64,000 nucleotides of DNA, from assembly GCA_017651185.1 (NCBI GenBank), contig JAGCDJ010000032.1, positions 1 through 64,000 of the forward strand, given 5' to 3'. Source of the DNA: Bacteroidales bacterium (GTDB taxonomy: Bacteria; Bacteroidota; Bacteroidia; Bacteroidales; ML635J-15). Below, piece by piece: positions 1 through 6,689 of the stretch. Position numbers and translations under genes: made by a program. How positions within the stretch are numbered: the first letter of the stretch is position 1; every line of letters begins with the position of its first letter. Under the pieces are notes generated by a model that was not told the origin of the DNA, made no database searches, and saw only the letters and a list, made by a program, of their open reading frames with translations.

Positions 1-723
1 ATAGCACCATGCAGCAGGATAAGGCGAAAGTCCGCGTATGAGATTGTGAATGTCAACGGATTTTGCATTCCAGTTTATCTGGCAGAATTCCTTTGTGATT
101 TTTGGCGCAGGATGCAAGCCTTCGGTACGAATGGAATCCTGCTCAATGGCGTTTACGTTTCCTTCTGCGATAATGTCAACGGTTTTGCAAACAGCATCGG
201 CACCAATGAACATGAGTTTGTCGTAGAGCGTTCCTATGTTGTCTTCGGGTTCGATTGCGCATTTTTCCTGCATGATGATTTTGCCGGTGTCGATTTGCTC
301 GTCGATGTAGAAAGTGGTAATTCCAGTTTCGGTTTCACCGTTGATGATGGCATGGTTTATCGGAGCAGCGCCACGATAGTCGGGTAGGAGTGCCGCATGG
401 AGGTTTATGGTTCCACGCTTTGGCATTGCCCATACTTCCTTTGGAAGCATACGGAAAGCAACGACCACAAACAAATCTGCATTTATTTCCTTGAGTTGTG
501 CTAGAAATTCGGGAGATTTCAGTTTTTCGGGCTGGAGAATAGGCAGATTGTGTTCGAGTGCAAACTTCTTTACATCCGAAAACTGTATGTTTTTTCCTCG
601 TCCTGCTGGCTTGTCGGGTGTTGTGACAACTGCTTTCACATTGTAGCCCTTGTCAAGCAAGGTTTTCAACGATGTGACCGCAAATTCGGGCGTACCCATG
701 AATATGATAGGAATGTCTGTCAT
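1..723 (-). CDS. fmt: Methionyl-tRNA formyltransferase, 5' part
   Basis: Fmt formylates the methionine on initiator tRNA using 10-formyltetrahydrofolate, in the cytosol. The reverse strand is open from an ATG at 723 to the window edge (241 codons), so the C-terminal tRNA-binding part is missing. It begins MTDIPIIFMGTPEFAV, the classic N-terminus. It carries the PAGRGKN loop, a NLHAALLPDYRGAAPI segment that matches the family's catalytic HxSLLPxYRG region (an Ala replaces the usual Ser), and a late RGLSPYPAAW segment. The start is 3 nt after the stop of the FGE-like gene at 727-1608, so fmt is probably the third gene of an operon read leftwards from a promoter near 2326-2358. The family identity is clear; only the truncation by the window limits the description. 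Confidence 0.95.
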   Translation of the reverse strand, partial: MTDIPIIFMGTPEFAVTSLKTLLDKGYNVKAVVTTPDKPAGRGKNIQFSDVKKFALEHNLPILQPEKLKSPEFLAQLKEINADLFVVVAFRMLPKEVWAMPKRGTINLHAALLPDYRGAAPINHAIINGETETGITTFYIDEQIDTGKIIMQEKCAIEPEDNIGTLYDKLMFIGADAVCKTVDIIAEGNVNAIEQDSIRTEGLHPAPKITKEFCQINWNAKSVDIHNLIRGLSPYPAAWCY

Positions 724-726
724 GGC

Positions 727-1608
727 TTATTCTGCTGTCATTGCAAGTCTAAATCCGTAGGGACCTCCGCATGTGCTTGGCGTACGCGAGTAGCGGTAAG
801 ATACGCGGCTGAACTTTTCGTTTAGGAAAGAACTGCCACCACGGACTACAATGTATTTGTTTTCTATCTCATCGTTCACATCTGATGCTTCGCTGCCGAA
901 GTTGCTATACCAGGTGCTGCACCATTCGTAAACGTTTCCGCTCATGTCGAAAATGCCTAGTTCGTTGGCTTTTTTCTTGCCAACCGGTTGTGTCGCATAG
1001 TCGCTGTTGGCATCGTACCAAGCAACTTCTGTAATTACATTGCTACCCGAATACTTTGTACCTCTCGACAGGTTTCCGCCTCTTGCTGCGTATTCCCATT
1101 CGGTTTCGGTTGGAAGGCGTACTTCGTTGCCACTTTTTTCGCTGAACCATTTGCAGTATTCCTTGGCATCGTTCCAGCTGACATGGGCAACAGGGTGGTC
1201 ATATTCCTGCTTGTCGTATAGTGTTCCCTGAGAATTGAAGCGCCAGTTTACACCTTTCTTGTACGATTTCATGCCGTCGGCACATATAAGACTTGAATCC
1301 GATTTCTCAGCGTCGGTCTTGTATCCAGTCTCTTCGATGAACTTTGCAAATTGTTCAACGGTAACTTCGTATTTGCCAATATAGAAGTCCTTTACGGTTT
1401 CTTCGTGGGCAGGTTTTTCATCGTTGTAGCAATCGTTGCTCTGTTCTTCGGTGCATCCCATTGTGAATGTTCCGCCTTCAACGAAGACAAATTCAGTGTT
1501 GCAGAGGTTCATCTCATGGTTGGCACCATCAGTTTTTTCCTCGTTACGACAAGCGCAAGCAAATATAATGCAAACAATTACTGCAAATAGCAGACTATAA
1601 TTTTTCAT
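727..1608 (-). CDS. FGE-sulfatase (SUMF1) domain lipoprotein, probably catalytically inactive
   Basis: A 293-residue exported protein. Residues 1-20 form a signal peptide with a Cys-rich lipobox-like end (FACAC), so it is likely a lipoprotein. The rest is a formylglycine-generating-enzyme-like fold: FVEGGTFTMG near residue 42, DEKPAHEETVKDFYIGKYEV, RLPTETEWEYAARGG and SGNVYEWC, ending in GFRLAM. The active-site cysteines that FGE has just after the RGGS motif are absent (GGSSFLNEKFSRVSYR), so sulfatase activation is unlikely. The family includes non-catalytic members such as GldJ/GldK of gliding and T9SS machinery, and a structural or binding role is more plausible. It starts 6 nt after its paralogue at 1615-2307 and ends 3 nt before fmt. 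Confidence 0.85.
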   Translation of the reverse strand: MKNYSLLFAVIVCIIFACACRNEEKTDGANHEMNLCNTEFVFVEGGTFTMGCTEEQSNDCYNDEKPAHEETVKDFYIGKYEVTVEQFAKFIEETGYKTDAEKSDSSLICADGMKSYKKGVNWRFNSQGTLYDKQEYDHPVAHVSWNDAKEYCKWFSEKSGNEVRLPTETEWEYAARGGNLSRGTKYSGSNVITEVAWYDANSDYATQPVGKKKANELGIFDMSGNVYEWCSTWYSNFGSEASDVNDEIENKYIVVRGGSSFLNEKFSRVSYRYSRTPSTCGGPYGFRLAMTAE

Positions 1609-1614
1609 TTTGCC

Positions 1615-2307
1615 TTATTTTTCCAAAACAACTCTAAAACCATAGTTGAAATACTTGATTCCCAACGAGAAATCACTGCGGAAAGAAATCCTACAGAAGT
1701 TTGAGTTGACTGCGCAACTTCCGCCGCGGAGAACATAACTGTAACCAATAACTTCTCCCTGTGGGTTCTTGAGCTCGTTGCGGCACCATTCGTAAACATT
1801 TCCGCTCATGTCGTAAATGCCGAGTTCGTTCGGTTTCTTTGTGCCGACTTGGTGGGTTTTGCCATCGCTGTTCTTGTCGTACCATGCAACTTCGTCAATG
1901 TCGTTGCTACCTGAGTACTTTGAGTTTTTTTGTGGTTTAAGCACACCGCCACGAGCTGCATATTCCCATTCTGCTTCCGACGGCAGGCGATACTTTTTTC
2001 CTGTTTTCTTGCACAGTGTCTCGATGAACTTGTTTACGTCTTCGGCACTTACGCGCTCAACTGGACAAGAGTCGCAGTCCTTGAAATAACTAGGATTTGA
2101 CCCCATTACTTCGCGCCATTGCTCCTGAGTTATCTCAAATTTGCCGATGTAGAAGTCGTCAATCGTAATCTGGTTGGATGATTTCATCTCGTTGCTACCA
2201 GTGTTAAACTTTCCCCCCTTTACTAGAATGGTCTCAATGTCAATGTTTTGTGCCATTGCAAATGCAGAAATCGACACTGCTGCTAATATTAAAAATGTTT
2301 TCTTCAT
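1615..2307 (-). CDS. FGE-sulfatase (SUMF1) domain exported protein
   Basis: A 230-residue paralogue of the neighbouring 293-residue protein. A signal peptide (MKKTFLILAAVSISAFAMAQ) is followed by an FGE-like domain: ILVKGGKFNTGSNE, ITIDDFYIGKFEITQEQWREV, YRLPSEAEWEYAARGG and SGNVYEWC, ending RISFRSD...GFRVV. In the region after RGGS it keeps a Cys aligned with one of the two FGE catalytic cysteines (NFCRISFR) but not clearly the other. It lacks the long insertion of its paralogue and is short for the family. It is the first gene of a probable three-gene unit (this gene, the 293-residue paralogue, fmt) with a good -7 box 19 nt upstream of its ATG. The substrate or partner is not identifiable from sequence. 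Confidence 0.85.
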   Translation of the reverse strand: MKKTFLILAAVSISAFAMAQNIDIETILVKGGKFNTGSNEMKSSNQITIDDFYIGKFEITQEQWREVMGSNPSYFKDCDSCPVERVSAEDVNKFIETLCKKTGKKYRLPSEAEWEYAARGGVLKPQKNSKYSGSNDIDEVAWYDKNSDGKTHQVGTKKPNELGIYDMSGNVYEWCRNELKNPQGEVIGYSYVLRGGSCAVNSNFCRISFRSDFSLGIKYFNYGFRVVLEK

Positions 2308-2325
2308 CGCATAAAATTTTAGAGT

Positions 2326-2358
2326 TCAAAGGTAATACAAATAATTGATAATGGACAA
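2326..2358 (-). promoter_or_regulatory. Bacteroidota-type promoter for the FGE-like/fmt operon
   Basis: Read on the minus strand, a TACCTTTGA -7 box (2334-2326) is preceded about 21 nt upstream by TTG (2358-2356). Transcription should start about 10 nt before the ATG at 2307. Confidence 0.6.
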
Positions 2359-2421
2359 TTGATAATGTATAATTTTCAGCGATGCATTGCACCGCTACAG
2401 ATTATTGAATCCTTGAATTCC

Positions 2422-3798
2422 TTATATCTCCACAATCAGAATTTCAACTCTGCGGTTCAGTTCACGACCATGTTCGGTGCTATTGTCGGCGACAGGAATG
2501 TTAGGACCGAAACCACGGTATTTCATGCGCGTTTTGGGGATGCCTTTTTCGATTAGGTAATTGTAAACCGATGCAGCACGTTCGACCGACAATTTCTTGT
2601 TGTAACCTTCGCTACCTATGTTGTCGGTGTGACCGCGGATTTCGATTCGGACAGATGGTTTTTCTTCAAGTATGTTGTACAGCGAATCGAGTTGTATATA
2701 CGATACTGTAAGCAGTTCCGATGAGTTAAACTCGAAGTATATTTGGTTAAGTCGGAATCGGTCGCCTATTTCGGCATTGTCGAAGGCGGCTTTGGTTATC
2801 TGTGTTTTTAGTCCTGTTTCATCAGTTTCGTTGGGGTTGGATTGTTTGTCGCTTCCGTCGTTGTTGCCTTGTCCGTTTCCATTGCCCGATGTTGTCAAAT
2901 TGCCGTTGTCCTTGCCGTTTTTGCCGTCTGTGCTGGAACTATCGTCGCCATTGCTTGCAATGTCGTTGTCGACGATTTTTCTAGTGTTGTATCCTGTCGC
3001 AGGGTCGAAACTATCCGATTTCCAGTCGGAACTCCAAGCAAGGTCGTTGGTGCATCCACATTCAAATTCCGATTCTATTTCAAATACCGACACATTGTCG
3101 ATGAGGTAGTAGGCGTAGAAAAATGCCGAATCGGAATATTCGTTCTGGTTTGTGACATATTGGGTAGTGCTGTTGTCCCAAAAATTTCCGATTGTAAGGT
3201 ATTGCTCGTTGCCGCGTGCGCGGTAGTATCCGCAAAATTCTGTCCATTCGTCCATATTGTCCATAATATGTCCAGGACGGTTTGTGATTTGTGGCCTTTG
3301 AAGAATTCTGTCGGCATTTTTTGCCTTAATCTGGTCAACTGTAAGCGTAATTCCAAGCGCATCGACCGAATACATTGATTTTTTTGCGTTTACATAGTAG
3401 AACTTTACGCAGTACAAAGTGTTCTTTTTCAGCGGTTCGGTGAGTTTTGTCTGTAAGTATTCGCGTGATACGCCCTTGTATACTTTCAACGAGTCGTCGA
3501 ATTTTTCGCGAAGAATGATTCCTGCGTATGCTCCTCCATCGTATGGGTACATGTAGCCTGCGAAGTTTTCGGGAACGCCTGCCCGCATCGCGCTGCACGA
3601 GTGCATAAGGTCGGGTGTGCCATAGTTTGGGTTTATCCAGTCGGGGAAAGGATATTTTACGGCATAACCGCAATAGTCCTCTGGACACGACCATGCGTTC
3701 TCGAAACTATGGTTTTTCACGAGGTTCTGCGAAAATGCCTTGTTGAAAACTAATGACATGCTGCAGCATAACAATATGGCAATTAGGAATTTTTGCAT
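2422..3798 (-). CDS. OmpA-family outer-membrane protein
   Basis: A 458-residue exported protein. A signal peptide (residues 1-23, ending AFSQ) is followed by a Cys-containing N-terminal domain of about 220 residues that begins NLVKNHSFENAWSCP and looks like the carbohydrate-binding-like modules often found in this phylum. A low-complexity Gly/Asn/Asp/Ser linker follows at about 265-330. A C-terminal OmpA peptidoglycan-binding domain (about 345-458) contains IYFEFNSSELL, IEIRGHTDNIGSEGYNKKLS, ERAASVYNYLIEKGI and ELNRRVEILI. The Asp and Arg expected to bind diaminopimelate are present. It probably anchors the outer membrane to the cell wall. It starts 1 nt after the stop of the acyltransferase gene, so it is the last gene of a three-gene operon. 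Confidence 0.9.
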   Translation of the reverse strand: MQKFLIAILLCCSMSLVFNKAFSQNLVKNHSFENAWSCPEDYCGYAVKYPFPDWINPNYGTPDLMHSCSAMRAGVPENFAGYMYPYDGGAYAGIILREKFDDSLKVYKGVSREYLQTKLTEPLKKNTLYCVKFYYVNAKKSMYSVDALGITLTVDQIKAKNADRILQRPQITNRPGHIMDNMDEWTEFCGYYRARGNEQYLTIGNFWDNSTTQYVTNQNEYSDSAFFYAYYLIDNVSVFEIESEFECGCTNDLAWSSDWKSDSFDPATGYNTRKIVDNDIASNGDDSSSTDGKNGKDNGNLTTSGNGNGQGNNDGSDKQSNPNETDETGLKTQITKAAFDNAEIGDRFRLNQIYFEFNSSELLTVSYIQLDSLYNILEEKPSVRIEIRGHTDNIGSEGYNKKLSVERAASVYNYLIEKGIPKTRMKYRGFGPNIPVADNSTEHGRELNRRVEILIVEI

Positions 3799-3799
3799 A

Positions 3800-4765
3800 T
3801 TATTTTTGCTTACTCGGGTAAATTGAGTTGATGTCGATAAGTGTTTTGTAGTTTTTTAGATGCCTTGTGCGCTGTGATTCTATGGTGTCGTCAATGTTCA
3901 ATAGAATTCCAGTTTCCTCTACTTCTCCAAATTCGGGGTTGTCGGCTGTGCCGAAAGTCTTCATGGTGTCCGAAAGTTTCATGTAGGCATTTACAAGAGG
4001 AGGAATTTTTGAATTGTTATTTTTCAGCAGTGTTTTCAGTTCCTTGTAGTCGTTTGAAAAGTTGTTTCCCAAAAATAGTTTCTTGTTTTCTTCAAACTCG
4101 AATTTTATAGGCAATTTGGGCGTTACAAGGTTTTCGTTGTCGGGGAAATAAGTGTGAAGGAACGACAAAAGTATGTTTCGCGCCTTTACATTGTATGTCT
4201 TGTACATTGTGAATTTCCCAAACCAGTATTTAATGTGCTTGTATTCGGAAGTCAAGGCAACTACGCCATCCCATAGGTTGTCGAGGGCGAAAAGTCCGCG
4301 GCGAAAGTTTTTCAGATACTGGTAGCTGGGTTGTATGAATGAGCGGCCCAGTTCGATGGTGTAGGGGAGATAGTCCTTTACAAACTTATCGGAGTAGTCG
4401 AAAATGTGTCCGGTTGCGAGTTTCGCGTTAGGATTGTCGGTTGTGTATTCTCCCAAAATGAACCTGTATCCGCCGATAATCTGCTTGTGGTGCGGGTCCC
4501 AGACAATCATCTGGCAGTATGGAGCGTCTGTGGAAATATCAAATTCGTCGATGTCGGCTTCCTTGCCTGTACCACCGCCAGCAGCGCGGAAAGTAATTTC
4601 ACGCAGGCGTCCAAGTTCCCGCATAAGATTGGGGCATTGGTCGTGCGTGAATACATATATTTCGTTGGCACCATAATTCGTCCGTCGCAGCATCCTGTCT
4701 TTTGTCAGTTCGCTGAGCAGCAGTTTTTTGCTTACGGGTGGAATTATGTCGCTGTTTTGGCGCAT
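3800..4765 (-). CDS. GNAT-type N-acyltransferase (OlsB/GlsB-like, 'hemolysin A' family)
   Basis: A 321-residue cytosolic protein without signal peptide. It shows the pattern of the long Bacteroidota GNAT proteins related to OlsB and to GlsB of glycine-lipid synthesis: an N-terminal ELGRLREITFRAAGGGTG segment, YCQMIVWDPHHKQIIGGYRF (the GNAT beta-sheet core), then IELGRSFIQPSYQ and a WFGKFTMYKTYN region. Such enzymes transfer 3-hydroxyacyl chains from acyl-ACP to an amino acid (ornithine or glycine) to make aminolipids. Which amino acid is used here cannot be told, and no glsA-type O-acyltransferase is adjacent. The gene is separated by 1 nt on each side from envelope genes (4767-5522 and 2422-3798), which fits a membrane-lipid role. 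Confidence 0.72.
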   Translation of the reverse strand: MRQNSDIIPPVSKKLLLSELTKDRMLRRTNYGANEIYVFTHDQCPNLMRELGRLREITFRAAGGGTGKEADIDEFDISTDAPYCQMIVWDPHHKQIIGGYRFILGEYTTDNPNAKLATGHIFDYSDKFVKDYLPYTIELGRSFIQPSYQYLKNFRRGLFALDNLWDGVVALTSEYKHIKYWFGKFTMYKTYNVKARNILLSFLHTYFPDNENLVTPKLPIKFEFEENKKLFLGNNFSNDYKELKTLLKNNNSKIPPLVNAYMKLSDTMKTFGTADNPEFGEVEETGILLNIDDTIESQRTRHLKNYKTLIDINSIYPSKQK

Positions 4766-4766
4766 C

Positions 4767-5522
4767 TTAGAATATTACACCGACCTTTACGCTTATGTCA
4801 TTGAACTTAAGTCCGGGGTTAAATTCAGACTTGTCGTCTTTGTACGATTTTATCTTGTCTAAATCGAGGAATGTGCCTAGGTATACAAGTTCGAACAGGA
4901 GTTTTGTGTTTCCTGCTATAGTCCATTCGGCACCGCCGCCGACATACCAGCCAATGTTGAATAGGTTGAATTCTTTTGTGGCAATATACATTTCTTTGCT
5001 TTCGAGCATAACTTTTGATTTCACCCTTACCATTGGGTTGACTCCAAGTTTTAGGAAATAAGTAAAGTATGCAATCTCGTTTGTACATCCTTTGATGCCT
5101 ACAGGAATTTCAATGTAGGATGTAGAATATTTGTAATTGTGCAAAGTGGAGTCGCCAATTGCTATTCCGTCAATATCGTGGAATGGAACTGCGCCGTTTT
5201 TGAAGTTTGCTGTTCCTCCTAAATTGCAGAAACCTCCTGCTATATTGAGTGAGAAGTTGTTTGTAAGACGCCAGTCCATAATTGCACCAAATCCGTAGGT
5301 CATTTTAGACTTTTCGTTATGGAAATATGCCTTGCTGTCGGACATCATCCACGAAATGCCACCCTTTAGGTAAAGACCGCCGGCAACTTTATTCTTTTTC
5401 TGCTTTTGCTGTGGCAGATTTTGCGTGTTCTGATCTTGTTTTTGGAGTTGAGACTGTTCTTGTGCAGGTAACAATGCTACTGAAAGCAATATTATTACAA
5501 TGACACTAATTATTTTCTTCAT
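4767..5522 (-). CDS. Outer-membrane beta-barrel protein
   Basis: A 251-residue protein with a signal peptide (MKKIISVIVIILLSVALLPAQ) and a Gln-rich linker (about 22-45). The remainder alternates hydrophobic and polar residues, as expected of a small barrel such as the OmpW or 'PorT-like' types. It starts GGLYLKGGISWMM and ends with a strand that finishes in aromatic/hydrophobic residues (DISVKVGVIF), as barrel proteins usually do. No specific transport function can be inferred. It is first in the operon with the acyltransferase and the OmpA protein and has its own promoter at 5564-5595, divergent from the gldB-like gene. Confidence 0.75.
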   Translation of the reverse strand: MKKIISVIVIILLSVALLPAQEQSQLQKQDQNTQNLPQQKQKKNKVAGGLYLKGGISWMMSDSKAYFHNEKSKMTYGFGAIMDWRLTNNFSLNIAGGFCNLGGTANFKNGAVPFHDIDGIAIGDSTLHNYKYSTSYIEIPVGIKGCTNEIAYFTYFLKLGVNPMVRVKSKVMLESKEMYIATKEFNLFNIGWYVGGGAEWTIAGNTKLLFELVYLGTFLDLDKIKSYKDDKSEFNPGLKFNDISVKVGVIF

Positions 5523-5563
5523 GTTTTAGTATGTTTACATTAAACAAAATTGAAATTTAAAAC

Positions 5564-5595
5564 GCAAAGTTATATATTTTATTGTCATTCTCCAA
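5564..5595 (-). promoter_or_regulatory. Promoter of the barrel/acyltransferase/OmpA operon
   Basis: On the minus strand the -7 box is TAACTTTGC (5572-5564), with TTG 20 nt upstream (5595-5593). Both match the Bacteroidota consensus. The leader to the ATG at 5522 is about 35 nt. Confidence 0.7.
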
Positions 5596-5625
5596 TCTTT
5601 TTTTCGTTATGAGCAATTCTCTTTT

Positions 5626-5634
5626 TAATTTTGC
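5626..5634 (+). promoter_or_regulatory. -7 box of the gldB-like gene
   Basis: TAATTTTGC matches TAnnTTTGC. It lies 20 nt before the ATG at 5654. Because it sits inside any longer reading frame starting upstream, it supports 5654 as the true start. The -33 region is weak. Confidence 0.5.
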
Positions 5635-5653
5635 GGATAATAATTTTACGAAT

Positions 5654-6661
5654 ATGCGAAGATTGTTTTTATATATTATTGTTGCTGGTGTTTGTATCAT
5701 GACATCGTGCAGTAGAAATCCTTTGGATGTGGATGTGTCTGACATTGACGCAGATGTGCGGGTGGAGCGCTTCGACCAGGAGTTTTATGCATGCTCCGAG
5801 GATGTTTCGTTTTCGACAGTTGGAAAACTTGCCGAGAAATATCCGCTATTCTTTGACCTTTACAATTCTCATGTCATTTCCTGCGGTTCGTACAGCGACC
5901 AGTCGTACTATCAATGCCTGAAGGTTTTCTTTTCCGACTATTCGGTCGTTGAGGCATATAATGCTGTAAATAAAGAGTTTGCCGATTGTAGCGATGTGCA
6001 GGGTACTTTGAATGAGGGGTTCCGCCATCTTTTGTACTATTATCCCGATGAGGAATTGCCTCGCGTGGTGACTTTTGTGGCTGGTTTCAACCAGTCGGTT
6101 GTGCTTATGGACGGATATGTGGGCATTGGTCTGGACAAGTACCTTGGCGTCGATTGCTCTTTGTACAGTATGTTGCAGATTCCTGAGTTTGCGAAGCGAG
6201 AGATGCAACGTAACCAGATTCCAATTGATGTTATGTCGGAGTGGTTTCGCGACAGGCATCCGTACAAACCAGAAACCGAAAATCTTGTCAATACAATGAT
6301 TTACAACGGAATGCTTCTGTATTTCCTAGAGGCAATGTTCCCCAATATGCCAGAAGCCGACAGACTGATGTACTCAAGCGAGGAACTTGACTATTGCCGT
6401 CATTTTGAGCGCGATATGTGGACCAGTTTGATTGAAAACGGCTATCTTTTTACAACCGATGTGTTTACGATCCGTAAGTTTACCGAGAATGCTCCATTTA
6501 CTGCACCGTTTGGACAGGAATGTCCTGCACGTGTTGCTAATTGGACTGGTTTGCAGATTGTTAAGGCGTATGTGAAAAATAACAATGTATCGCTTACGGA
6601 ACTTTTGGAAGAGACCGATTATCAAAAGGTTTTGAATCTGTCGGAATATAATCCCAAGTAG
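5654..6661 (+). CDS. gldB: GldB-like lipoprotein
   Basis: A 335-residue lipoprotein beginning MRRLFLYIIVAGVCIMTSC with a clear lipobox (MTSC), then SRNPLDVDVSDIDADVRVERFDQEFY, the segment typical of the GldB family. GldB is required for gliding in Flavobacterium, but homologues occur in many non-gliding Bacteroidota, and its biochemical role is unknown. The ATG at 5654 was chosen because the longer frame would begin with TTG and would contain the promoter. The gene is convergent with the PorE-like gene at 6682, and their stop codons lie within one inverted repeat. No other gliding genes are nearby, so gliding itself should not be inferred. Confidence 0.82.
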   Translation: MRRLFLYIIVAGVCIMTSCSRNPLDVDVSDIDADVRVERFDQEFYACSEDVSFSTVGKLAEKYPLFFDLYNSHVISCGSYSDQSYYQCLKVFFSDYSVVEAYNAVNKEFADCSDVQGTLNEGFRHLLYYYPDEELPRVVTFVAGFNQSVVLMDGYVGIGLDKYLGVDCSLYSMLQIPEFAKREMQRNQIPIDVMSEWFRDRHPYKPETENLVNTMIYNGMLLYFLEAMFPNMPEADRLMYSSEELDYCRHFERDMWTSLIENGYLFTTDVFTIRKFTENAPFTAPFGQECPARVANWTGLQIVKAYVKNNNVSLTELLEETDYQKVLNLSEYNPK

Positions 6662-6689
6662 GGGCTGGTTTTAAACCGCACCTACTTGG
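6654..6689. terminator. Bidirectional hairpin between two convergent genes
   Basis: CCAAGTAGG (6654-6662) and CCTACTTGG (6681-6689) form a perfect 9-bp stem. A smaller nested palindrome GGTTTTAAACC sits in the loop (6667-6677). The stem contains both stop codons: TAG of the gldB-like gene and, on the minus strand, TAG of the PorE-like gene. There is no long T-run on either side, so it may act as a two-way hairpin or 3'-end protector. Confidence 0.55.

Noticed and set aside
727..2307. Sulfatase-activating enzymes
   Set aside because: The active-site cysteines are missing or incomplete and no sulfatase gene occurs in the window.
2341..2421. Meaningful element from the repeated ATTGATAATGGACAATTG words
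   Set aside because: Two copies here and one at about 10477-10495 overlap a promoter and a stop codon; too short and AT-rich to distinguish from a common genomic word.
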